Below are positions 33,588 through 44,345 of a stretch of DNA of 64,000 bases, one piece after another. This DNA comes from Liriodendron chinense (lineage: Eukaryota; Streptophyta; Magnoliopsida; Magnoliales; Magnoliaceae): contig PVNU02002357.1 in assembly GCA_003013855.2 (NCBI GenBank), positions 806,001 through 870,000 on the forward strand, in the 5' to 3' direction. Under the pieces are notes generated by a model. It saw only the letters and a program-made list of their open reading frames with translations. It did no database searches and was not told the DNA's origin. The position numbers and the translations under genes are program-made. Each line of letters starts with the position of its first letter. Position 1 is the first letter of the stretch.

Positions 33588-34894
33588 AATAAAAACCCCA
33601 CAGAGTGTCACTCCCCAAAGTGGGTATCTTTTCAAAAATCTAAAATTATTTTCTCAGTAGAGCGTTCGTCCTCCATGACACTAAGAGATCTTCCATATCT
33701 CTGGGTAGGAGCCAATGTAAAAAATCAAATAAGATCTGACGTCTCGCTGTTTCCCAGTAGACCGTCGGATCCAATGCACTCAAAGTACGGTTGACCTGAA
33801 CTTCAGTGACAGGACGGTCGTACCAAATGCCAGTTACGAAAAAGATGAAAGCCAAAAGGCTCGATCAAAGAAACCATCCAAACGGTGGAAACGATGAATT
33901 GTAACCCAAGTATCAAAACCAAAAGATTGGGTGGAAAAAGTTCACTCTCCTGCACATACCTAGGTGTGGATGCTTGAAGTACCTTGATTGAGTCTAAGTA
34001 GAAGTAGTGGATTACCCATAAGGCCGCGTAGACACAAGGCAGCTAACCACTTTGACAGTCAAGCGAAACAAGTACTCCTGGAGTGATTCGGGAAAACAAC
34101 GAGTTAATCAATCACATGGTCAGTAACCTTGTAAGACTATAATGGACGCAGAGGCTCTGCTGCACCTTTCCAATGTTAGTACCGATCATGAACGGAAGGA
34201 TTGCGATTGGGTACCCAAGTTGCAACTCATGTAGGGACAATTACAACGTTTTCTCCAAATTCCCGCGGTATGCATTAGTTATCGATTTCCAGACAATCAA
34301 TTGACACAGATACAAAGGCAAGTAAAAATTCCAAACCACGATCTATGATTGACTGAGTTAGAAGTGGGGTGTCTGCTATCTTTAACATTCGGTTGCACGT
34401 AACCTCTGCCAAAGAAGGGCATCTATAGACACCCCATCTTTGGCTACAATGTTGATTGAGATAGCTGGATGGATAGAGGTTTATACCCCTAAACTCCATG
34501 TTCAAAACTAGCCAAACTCATCCTTGTAAGCCCCAATCCATAGCCCAGCTCAAGCCTGAACCCAGTCTACTCCCCCTAAACATCAGTTCGAAAAACCATT
34601 TATAGAAAAAACCAGTCCAAGAATCCCAAAAATGTCAACATTTTTTAGTCAACCCATTGAGTCAATCCAGCCCTCACACCTAGTCGGATCACCCAGTCAA
34701 AACCCATCTTTAAAACCCATTTGACTCACCTAGTTTCGAGCCGCGGCTTCGGAGCAGTTACGAACCCGGACCTCCGACCATTTTCTGCTTCAGGTTTGAA
34801 GCAAGTACACTCTGAAGCTGAAGCAAGATGGTCATACAGGCGGCCATCTGATGGCCACCTGTCCCTATTTACAAGAGCCACCACTCTCCGTAGC

Positions 34895-34902
34895 TATAAA
34901 TA
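34895..34902 (+). promoter_or_regulatory. TATA box of the Tat/Ogre LTR
   Basis: TATAAATA followed by 'ccccctaccc', about 930 bases before the LTR end. The context (GC-rich before, CT-rich leader after) fits an LTR promoter. Activity is inferred. Confidence 0.5.
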
Positions 34903-35827
34903 CCCCCTACCCTTCTCATTTCCAGCATCCCTCAACGTCATAGAAAACCCAATTTTTTAGTCCATCTCCACATCCCTTTAGCCCATTCCTCCACCAAAGA
35001 GAGCCTAAGTGAGAAGAGTCTAGCCCTGGTCCAGCCCAACCTGACCTTGGTTCAAGTCTCTCAAGCTACCCAAGTCCTGATCTAGCCACTCAAAGCCAAC
35101 CCTTGCGATACCTCTGTCCATCCAGCTACTCTCATATCAACATCATCTCATTCGCATCTAGCATAAGTGCAACATTTACTATTCTTCCAACCCCCATGCT
35201 TATCATTCCACTACAATCACTCGATCAGGTCTTAGCGTATGCTCTGAAGTTTTTCGATTTGCTCGGAATTCATTCAGCAGAAACTTTGACCGATCAAACA
35301 CACAGCATGCATCTCACATAAAGCACCCATCAGTTCGAGCATATGCTCTAGGTTTGCCTGTTAATGAAAACCTGTCCATCAGAAACTTTTACTGTTCAGA
35401 CCTACATTCATGCATCATATCATTCATGAGAATGTACGAGGATTAAATTAGACTTTCAAGTATTAGTTCGATTCTTTGAAGTAAAGACCGTACCTCGGTA
35501 CGAGCAAAGTGGGTGCCTAATACCTTTCCACCCTGTAACCATGATCCCTTACCTCAAATCTTTGACCACAGATCAAAAGGAGTCATTTTAGAGGAAGGAA
35601 TCTTCGGATTCTTTTCTCTAACGTTTCTACGGGGTCTAGCCGACTATAGATTCGAAGTAAGTGGCTAGTGGCGACTCTTGTCTTATATGAACTCCTTCAA
35701 ACATATCCAGTTTAACACAACAACCAAAAAATCCCATGCGAACGAGACAAGCCAGTGGCACAACGGAGATTCCCGCAACCCCTTTTCGAAAGGGAGGGCC
35801 GGGAGCGCGGAAAGGTGAGCGTCCACA

Positions 35828-36045
35828 CAACCTCGACCCTTAACACGTGACAACCTACCCTGTCAACCTCGACCCTTAATACATGACAACCTAGACCTTC
35901 AACATGTGACAACATAGACCCTTAACACATTACAACCATGACCTTGGCTTTTAACACATGACAACATTGACTCCTAACACATAAAATTTTGAACCCTTAA
36001 CAAATCACACTGGTTGACATGTGTTAAGGGTTGAGGTTGACATAA
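35828..36045. repeat. Degenerate tandem repeat with an inverted copy
   Basis: About seven imperfect copies of 'gacccttaacacatgacaac' spaced 28-44 bases, followed at ~36008-36043 by the reverse complement ('ggttgacatgtgttaaggg'). The array could fold into a hairpin. No coding role is seen. Confidence 0.7.
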
Positions 36046-38250
36046 TTATTCAACCAAGGCAATACGTTATAAAATTTAGATTCTATCTCCTTCATTGTCT
36101 TCCACATGATAACCACAACCATCCGTCTACACCTCAAATCCCTTAAGACAATCACTTCTCCCCACGACACCCACGACCATTTCTTTGTGAAAGCCATTTA
36201 TAAGAAATGTCGTCATTAGAGAAAAAATAACACTCATTTTTAGAGTCTTAAAAGTTATTGACAGTGCCCATATGCCACAGAAGTTGATGGAGGTGACCGT
36301 ATATCGAAAAATGCAGTTGGATGAGGTGGTGGTAGGTCGCTGAAAGGCATGCTCGAAAAAGAAGAAGAATGATCTTAGGAAAACAACAACAGGTCCTTCA
36401 ATGGCCTCCAACCATACCTAAAAGATCTTCAGACCACATCTCTAGGGCCCACCATGAGGTACGTCTCGAATCAATTCCGTCCATAGAAGTCGAAATTTGA
36501 TAAAAGGCCACGGTCCAAAGAATTACCCACATCTACTGATCATGTAGATCACACCATATGGAAACAATTAACAATAAACGACTATCGTTATCATTTGTTG
36601 GGTCCTGTGGGCCACTGAGAGCTTGACATGAGATTACTGCCTTCCCAAAGAGCTGATGGCCCACAAAGATGATGAATGGATTGGATCTACCTTCCAGTGT
36701 GCCCAATCACCAAGTAGTGGTCATAACATGCCTTGGGATCGAAGCTACAAAGCTTCTCCCTCATTTACAAGTCCGTACAGGCACTACGTTCTAAAGCATG
36801 GATGTTTTCATCTACTGAAAATTCAAAAAGTGGTCAAGGGCAGTTGAGGCATTAGTTTGAAGTCATTAATAGGTAGGGAATTTCTTCGTACTAAGGGGTC
36901 CGTAAGGTCAAAATCTCCTTTTTTTACCCTTCATCCAAGTCTATGTGACCTTATTAACAGTTTGGATGGCAAATAAACATTATGATGGGCCCTAAGAATA
37001 TTTTAACGGTGAGAATCATTGTCCCCACTACCTTTTTTGCTGTGGTCCATTTGAGCTTTGGATATGACTCATTTTTTAAATCATGCCTAAAAATGATCTC
37101 GCCAAACGGATGGACGATATGGATATATTAAATACATCATTGTGCGGCCCACAAAACCTTGAGTTTCTTTGGATCGTTCGTACATTCGTAGTGCTCGAGG
37201 ACTGATACAGTCATATGTGTGAGCCACGTACCCACACCAGCAAGGTCACTGGTGTAGAGTACACCAGCCAATCCGCTTCCCTGATTTTCTGAGGTAAGGC
37301 ATCTACACGGTCAGGATTGCCTAATCAGCAGCTCAATCTCACCAAGATTGCTAACGTGCACATTTCAAGTGAAAGCTATTATAGTGGTGTTTGTATTCTA
37401 CCATAATGTGAGGACTTTTTTCTTTCGTCTTTTATTTTATTTTTTGGGTTAGTACACACACCCCACTGTTAGTACACCCACCCAACCTGTAGAGAGATGG
37501 ACAATCAGAAATAGAACAAGGTAGCTGGTCCACAAAGCACAATGCATAAATTTTAGAAAGCATGAAGTGCATTTATTCGACAAAGGGAAGCCATATGCAC
37601 TTTCCTAACTTGTAAATTAGGACATTACATTCTCTAGGAACATTGTTACAAGAGATGAACTTCTTGCTCTGGATGATTGCATCATAGGGCTAGAACTAAT
37701 GTGACCTTGTTTATGATACAAATAAAGAAGAAAAGAACAGAGAAAGATTTTACTTGTGACAATGCCCTGCACTTCAATGCTTAGAACATATAGGTTGCCA
37801 CTCTACGCTCCTTTGGTGAGGTTTCTCCTAGCGTAAAGTTCCTTCATAAACAAGGAGTGTCATCATCATCATCCTCGAAGCTTTATTCGGACTACCTTTG
37901 GGTTGGCTCTATGAATCTTGTTCCGCTATTTGACTCTAAGGCCAGACCGTTAATTGGATCATAAGTCATCAATATCCAAGCCTTTGGTGTGGGTTGTACT
38001 ATGTATCTAGGCTCAAATTGAGGTAGGGGTTAAATGAAGTTTGGGATAGAGGGATTGAAAGATGAACAGGAAATAGAAGACGTTTGATAGGAGATTGTTG
38101 GAATATAAGAAAAAAACAAAGTAGACATATATGAAGGGTTACCCATAATAATTGATGCTCATAATCATTTAAGAGAAATTTGTGTCAAGGAATGCATAAA
38201 GGCTTATCCACCAACAAGGTGGAGGCCTTGTAGAGTGTTTATCCAAATAA
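36046..38250. other. No gene; MITE fragments and unclassified DNA
   Basis: 36890-37150 carries the phrases of the GGGCCCAC MITE group ('aataaacattatgatgggccc', 'gtggtccattt', 'aaacggatggacgatatgg'). 36430-36640 is a weaker fragment. 37260-38250 has no domain I can name, although its left-hand continuation may be the protease side of the Copia-like relic that follows. Confidence 0.5.
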
Positions 38251-38254
38251 AAAG

Positions 38255-38900
38255 AGTTGTAGTAGTGAGACAACTAGCATTGTTGTGATTTGTAGATCCA
38301 CATATCTGGCAATGCAGCCTAAGACAAGTACGCCTACACCGTGGAACCTCATACCTTTGTATTTTGTGACTTGTGGATCCACATATCTTTGCCTCAAGCC
38401 AGTTGAATAGATGCCTGTTGAACCTCGTGATATGATATGGACTCTGGAGGTGAGGGAGGCAGTGAAGCTTCCTCCTAAAGGAGAAGGGTCAAAAGCTCTG
38501 AGAATTAGGGGAATGGTGGGGTTGGTCTTTATAGTTATGGAGATCATCTTATAGTTCTTAAGAAGACATTGGAGAATGTAGTGGAGTTTGTATGTAAATT
38601 ACTGAGAGAATGCTTGATGATTGCAAGTTTATCATATGTAGCTTTGAGCGTGCCAAAATCCGGCCTCGCCAAAGTAATCATTGATATGTGAGGCTCCTTG
38701 CTTATAGTTTTGAATGTTGTCCAAGGATTTGCATGAGATTCTGACTGTTGCAAAAACATTTCAAGAATTTCCATCCAAATTTCATGGGCTGGTTTAAGCT
38801 AGATATGAACCATAATTTTTTGGAGAAATAGTACATAACAAGCAACGAGAGGCCGTGCAATCATTTTCCAACCATTTGGAACATTCAGGATTGACAATTT
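38255..38900 (-). pseudogene. Copia-like gag relic
   Basis: On the minus strand a gag-like segment near 38790-38550 contains 'AHEIWMEILEMF', the pattern of the Copia gag (UBN2-type) core. Further on, near 38310-38270 in another frame, a CCHC zinc knuckle CQICGSTNHNNASC (CX2CX4HX4C) is complete, with a partial duplicate about 90 bases before it. Stops and shifts separate the pieces. No protease, integrase or RT motif could be read to the left, so only this part is called. The order on one strand is what a Copia element would give. Confidence 0.45.
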
Positions 38901-39739
38901 CCATTTCGTTTTTGTTTGAGGAATGCTCAATTGTCATAGCTAGGAAGCGTGATGGATGTTATTTCTAGATGGCCCATCACTCCCTGACTCTAATGGCCTT
39001 GTTGGTATGGCCTTTCCAAATAATAAAGGTATCATTTGTCAATTTAGTTGCATAATTAAGTAAGAGAAGCATGCTTAAAGACATTGGGAAAGAAGGGATG
39101 CATTGAGGAAGAAGAAGAGCCCATGAAGAGAGGAATTATAGAAGTGAATGGGATGATTTTGAAAAAGTTTTGATGAATGAGATGGTCTTTGGAGATGATT
39201 TTAAACAAGAGAATGGAGTGGTAGATGATTTTGGAGAGTGAGGTGAAGTTGGGGATTAATTTGGAGAGCGTGATGGAATCAAAATTTATGGGTTTTTTTT
39301 TTCGAAATAAAAAAGAAAAAGGAATGTAAAGAAAAAGGTGAGAAGATAAAAGAGTTTGATTCATTAAGATGATCTTAGGTTTTGAAGAAATAGATGATCT
39401 TGAAATTCTAAATATGGACCTTTTTTTTGAAAGAGTTAAAACATTTTGAAAATAAAAGATCCAAGAAAGTTGGAAAAATAGAAGAACAGAGAAATTGTAG
39501 ATCTATCTTTTATTCTTTTGTAGTGAAACTTAGGGCAGAAAAGAAGAAAGGATATTCTTTGAGTATAAGGTGGCTTGCAAGATGATTGCTATCTGTCAAA
39601 GAAGTGATAGGGTTTTGATGATTGGTTGTTTAAATACCATGAAGTCTAAGCTTTATTATTGCAATTAGACAGTGAAGAAGAGCAAAGAGAGGAAGAGAGG
39701 AGACTTACGTATTTTCTATATTCTTACTCAAAGCAATAT

Positions 39740-39825
<86 letters not shown>

Positions 39826-41565
39826 TTAGAAAAGAAACCCCAATTCCAAAAGGGCTGTTTGGATGCACGCTTCCAGAGAAACTCTCTAGCTCATGTTATC
39901 ATTTGAATAGGTTATCGAGGTAATGCTATTTTAGATTAGTTATTCTGTTTGCAATTTGTAGAGCACATTGAAATACAAAGGATTTGCACATTGACACATG
40001 TTGCACATGCAATCGAAATTGATGCTGGCACACATGCATATGTGGGGCACATGAAAGTGTATGGTTACCAATGTAGTGCATTTACCATGTGTATGGAACA
40101 TGTTATTCCAAGTGCACTGAACATGGGATGAGCTTGCTCGTTTATTTCACCTTTTCACAAGAATTTATCCCTGCTTTTTTTGTTACAAATCTATCCTTGC
40201 TTTATTCCTCCTTTCAAGGGCATGCTGTCATTATTATTATCATTTTAATTATTTTATGTATTCTTGTGTTGGACACAACTTTGCTTGCACCCATACAACC
40301 GATAAGAGTTCTAAGTGGGCCCATGGGCCATGAGACTGCGTGAGCCACAAAGCAAATAGACTATTAAACAAGGTTAATTTCATCTAGTATTTAATTACAT
40401 ACCTTTCACATGTACAATTTTTAACTTTCAGTCTACATCTACAAATCTCATTTGATGCATTCCACAATCAAAATTTTCAATGGAAGACAACAAGTTTCCC
40501 ATTCAGTCCATTGGACCGAGCGTTTACTAGTTTTAGTAAACATTTCATGGGCTACAATATGAAAATCACATCAGTTGGATGATCTAATCCATTCATATGT
40601 GAGACTTTTGTATATTTATTTATTGCCAAACCATGGATGGGATAGTTAGGATTTTCTGATAAAATTAATTTTTTAGAATTGTAAGCAATAGATGATGGGC
40701 CTAACAAATGAATGGCTTCCTGCTGAATAGGACTACTTTCGCCATAAATTATGTTGATTGTCCACTAAATAGTTATTGTTCGAATGGTATGAATCTTCTT
40801 ATTAGAGGGATTTTTGTAATGGTGGACTAAGAAATGTGTTTTGGACCTAAGGTACAACCCATAGCTTAGTTAGATCAGCCAAGTGTCCCCTTGCAAGTAA
40901 AAAAACTACATGTTATGGTGCCTTGAGAGCAGATGATCATTTCCACGCATCGTTTTGGCATCACAAAAGTCCAATACCACATAGTAACTTCTTACACACT
41001 ATGTATATAGATATCGAAAGGTGAAAAAACTCTATGTACATGATGATTGAAAAATAAAAACATAAAAACATAAAAATATACATAAAACACCACTCTTTCT
41101 CATCTGAATGTTTGCTTAGACCGTTGGAAAGAAAAAAAAAACCACCAGTTAGGTAGGGTACATTGGTTAGATCATCCAACTCATAAATTAGGTTATCATG
41201 TTGATGAGGTGTGCCGAAATTTGAAAACAAAGAGATAACTAAGATTTTTTTTTTTTTTTGGGGGGGTGGGGGGGCAGAAAGGTGGGAGCACACCACCTGT
41301 AATTTTACTGATTTGAAAATGGTTCTTTACAACCATTTAGGCAAGTACAAATACAAGAAACAACTGCCATTCATATCATATCATATCATATAGAACAAGC
41401 AAAATACACAAAAATACAAAAAAGGAGAAAACAATTATTTCTTTTTCTTCTTGCAAACAGAATCTATATAAACATGTTTACCTAGCTATCTCCGATGCTC
41501 TTACCCTCGTTACTATTTAGCAAATACCATGGAAGGAAAAATCAAGAAAAGCATTTTATCCATAA
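38901..41565. other. No gene; AT-rich DNA
   Basis: Contains no domain-bearing frame. Notable items are the AT microsatellite at 39744, a T-run followed by a G-run at ~41246-41275, and a short 'atcat' repeat at 41370-41391. Open frames such as 39056-39364 are Phe/Ile/Ser-rich low-complexity translations. Confidence 0.6.
39744..39821. repeat. (AT)n microsatellite
   Basis: About 39 uninterrupted AT units, able to extrude as a cruciform. Confidence 0.95.
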
Positions 41566-41945
41566 CACTATAAGAAAATGGTTTTTTACCAATGAAAGTA
41601 TTACCAACGAAATTCAGAAATCGTCGGTAAAAATCATTACAGCTTCCTACCACCATCGGATTTGCTTCCCGCCATACACTTTTACCAACGAAATTATGAT
41701 TTCATCGGTAAAAAGTTTATTGTCGACGAAGATACCTGTCGCTAAAAAATTAAAGCAGAAAATTTGGCTTTTACCGACGAAATGTTTCGTCAGTAAAAGT
41801 TTGACTTTTACCGATGAAAATTTTCGTCGGTAAAAGCCATTATTGCCGACGATTATTGCCTGTTGGTAATAATATGTGATTCCCGCCAAGTAAAAGAGAG
41901 GACTTTTACCGACGAAAATTTTCGTCAGTAAAAGTCAGTTATTTT
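41566..41945 (+). mobile_element. CACTA transposon left terminus, family 2
   Basis: Begins CACTATAAGAAAATGG, close to the common plant CACTA end CACTACAAGAAAA. The next ~380 bases hold many direct and inverted copies of 'tttaccgacgaaa' / 'tttcgtcggtaaa', the subterminal binding-site array. This orientation would make it the 5' end of an element extending to the right, which is where a TNP2 transposase lies (49940). No matching right end was found. Confidence 0.78.
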
Positions 41946-42235
41946 AATGACGCTCGATCGGCCCTCATTTCTCTCTCTCTCTCCTCTCTCTCACTCTCTC
42001 TCTCCTCTCTCTCTCTCACTCTCTCTCTCTCTCTCTCTCTCGCGGCCCACCCTTCTCACCTCTCCCTCAGCTCTGACCACCAGCTGTCACCGTCACCGGC
42101 GGCCCACCCGCCTCAGCCAACCACCTCCCCCCCCCCCCCCCCAGCCGACCACCATCACCCGTAGCCATGCGCCTCCACCGGCCTCCGTACGCCGCCGCCT
42201 CCTCCGGTAACCCTCTCCCCCTTCCTTCTTCCTCT

Positions 42236-42276
<41 letters not shown>

Positions 42277-42290
42277 GTTGTTGATTGTGG
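41946..42290 (+). other. CT-rich and GC-rich leader-like segment
   Basis: Two CT microsatellites (~41970-42040 and ~42238-42272) flank a C/G-rich block with a 16-base C-run at 42127-42142. A Ser/Pro/Arg-rich frame (41947-42210) crosses it, followed by 'ccggtaaccc', which resembles a splice donor. This position, just inside a CACTA end, is where the first non-coding exon of the transposase gene would be expected. No protein family is recognised. Confidence 0.4.
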
Positions 42291-42304
42291 GGCCCACTGC
42301 CAAA

Positions 42305-42470
42305 ATCCAATGCATGTGGATCCCACCATCGTTGTCCAATGCATGTGGGTCCCACCGTTGCTGTCCATTGCATGTGGGTCCCATCATCACTTTCCATCAT
42401 CCATTGCATGTGGGGTCCGCCTTAGCTGTCCACTATTTGGTGGGGCCCATTGATTTAGTAAATCCTTAAT
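42305..42470. repeat. 29-bp tandem repeat with GTGGGTCCCA
   Basis: Four imperfect units with 'tgcatgtggg' at 42311, 42340, 42369 and 42405 (spacing 29, 29, 36). Related 'ctgtccactg' phrases reappear at 42610-42665, after a 42470-42600 segment with repeated 'aattagggattt'. Confidence 0.75.
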
Positions 42471-42684
42471 TAGGGATTTCAAAATTAAAGTCCCCTAATT
42501 AGGGATTTTGAAATTAAAATCCCTAATTCCTTCCTTAATTAGGGATTTTAAATTTTAAATTCCAAATTTGTGATTTACAAATTAAAAAAAAAATTGAAAT
42601 ACCTAATTGTGGGGCCCACTGTCGCTGTCCACTGCTTGTGGGGCCCGCCGTTGCTGTCCACTGTTTTGGATCAAGCATATATTT

Positions 42685-43122
42685 GTGCGGAGTAAACTCT
42701 GTGGGGCCCACAGTGATTTACGTATTTTATCCACTCCGTCCATCCATCTTAGCAGGAAATTTTAGGTATGGTGCCCAAAAATGTCAAAATCTAAAGTGGA
42801 CCACACCACAAGTGTGAACTGAATGTCTATCATTGAAAAATTCTTGGAGGACACAGAAGTTTTGGATCAAGCTGATATTTGTGTTTTCCCCTCATCCATA
42901 TCCATGTGATCTTATGAGCAGGTTGGATGACAAATAAAGATCACTGTAGGGCCTGGGAATGGTGGAAATCATTATTCCCACTGTTTCCCACGGCATGGTC
43001 CACTTGAGATTTGGATATGCTTAAATTTTGGGCTCAACCACTAAAATGAGGTGGAAAAACATAAGGACGGAATAGATAAATCACATACATTCTAGGTGGG
43101 CCCAACTGAGTTTACTCTACAC
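42685..43122. mobile_element. Intact GGGCCCAC MITE with terminal inverted repeats
   Basis: Starts gtgcggagtaaactc and ends gagtttactctacac, imperfect inverted repeats extending inward through 'gtggggcccac' and 'gtgggccca'. About 438 bp, no coding capacity. It is the uninterrupted homologue of the split copy at 2363-2475/23897-24235. A target duplication is not obvious, so the superfamily is open (Mutator-like or other). Confidence 0.75.
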
Positions 43123-43843
43123 AATAAGAGCCTCCGCAAGCAATCTGATTCCCATGGTGGGCCCCATACATACTTGTTTGTTCACAAAATAGTCATTAGG
43201 TATTTGATTAGACTTGATTCATGGTGTTGATGATTCTGTCATTTTCATGTGCTTGTGTATCTAGAATTGATGGAGCAAACCCGGATGTGCGTCGGAGCTA
43301 CCCGTGGTTGATTTATGTGGATGTATGTTGTGGATGTATTTGGCTTATTATTAATAGTTATTTTTTGTCCACAAATGGTAGTATAACAGAATTAGTTAGC
43401 CCATTTGGAGATTTCTATATTGCCGAGCATAAATAAAGTGTGTTTTGGAGGTATAGAAATCTGCCAAATTGTCCTGTTGGACAGTCCAAGGTTGGATAGA
43501 TTGGAATGTTCTCGTTGTTTGTCATTTACATGCTCTGTCATTAGTTTTGTGCGGAAATTCTCCTATTCTCTCTGGATATGTTTCTTATGTTTATTTCCAT
43601 TGTCAATTTAATTCACACAATGCGTGGATAGTTGACGTGGAAATGAAATGTAAGATAAATATATCTGGAGAGATAGGGGGAGATGCTGTTGAAATTTAGG
43701 CTTGGGTATTTAAATGGAAATAATGATAGCATTTCAATCTATCCATCCTTAGATGGGCGACTGATTTTATTATATTATCATTTGGTGGCAAATTAGATGA
43801 CGAACATGATACTTGTGATTAAGAGTAGTTGATTGATATTGAT
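43123..43843 (+). other. No gene; contains an outlying piece of the 169-bp repeat
   Basis: About 43262-43312 matches the later repeat ('attgatggagca', 'cccggatgtgcgtcg', 'agctacc'). The rest has only short frames without domains. It may be intron or leader of the putative CACTA gene. Confidence 0.45.
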
Positions 43844-44335
43844 GTTGAGCAGGGGTCCTTGGAAGGTGGGAACCGCTGTTGTGACCATGTTGAAGCTATC
43901 CTATTCCTATGGACAGCAATATAGGTGGCCTGGCCATTTGGACAGGCCCATGTTTATGTATTAGCTCAAAATTAATGGAGCAGACCCGGATGTGAGTCGA
44001 AGCTATCCAGGTGTTGAGCGGGGGTCCCTGTAAGGTGGGAACCGCTGTTGTGACCATGTTGAAGCTGTCCATTTCCTATAGACAGCAATATGGGCGGCCT
44101 GACATTTGGACAGGCCCGTGTTTATGTATTAGCTCGAAATTGATGGAGCAGACACGGATGTGCGTCGAAGCTATCCGGATGTTGAGCGGGGGTCCCTAGA
44201 AGGTGGGAACTGGTGTTATGACCATGATGAAGCTGTCCATTTCCAATGGACAGCAATATGGGTGACTTGGCCATTTGGACAGGCCCGCTTTGTGTGGAGC
44301 AGACCCGGATGTGAGTCAGAGCTATCCGTGAGTTG
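43844..44335. repeat. 169-bp tandem repeat, about 2.9 copies
   Basis: Copies start gttgagc at 43844, 44013 and 44181 (spacing 169 and 168). Each includes 'gaaggtgggaac', 'ggacagcaatat', 'catttggacaggcc' and 'gagcagac.cggatgtg'. The third is shortened inside. The array ends about 15 bases before the telomere-like satellite. Confidence 0.9.
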
Positions 44336-44345
44336 GTTGAGTCTC

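Larger units (their letters stand above)
30071..35827 (+). repeat. Long LTR of the Tat/Ogre element (3' or solo LTR)
   Basis: The right end is recognisable: 'gtggctagtggcgactct', then 'ccccttttcgaaagggaggg', 'gggagcgcgg' and 'gtgagcgtccaca', the usual ending of Tat/Ogre LTRs just before the primer site. Here it is followed by unrelated tandem DNA rather than a primer site, so it is a 3' (or solo) LTR. The left end, just after the purine tract at ~30060-30070, is approximate. The ~5.7 kb length fits Ogre-like elements. Open frames inside (30434-30794, 32436-32846 and others) lack domains and often overlap on both strands, so they are not called. Confidence 0.6.

Noticed and set aside
33384..33794. 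136-residue frame with His/Thr and Tyr/Ile repeats
   Set aside because: It is a translation of the CA/TA microsatellite. No domain on either side.
39056..39364. 102-residue Phe/Ile/Ser-rich frame
   Set aside because: AT-rich low-complexity translation with no domain or conserved motif.
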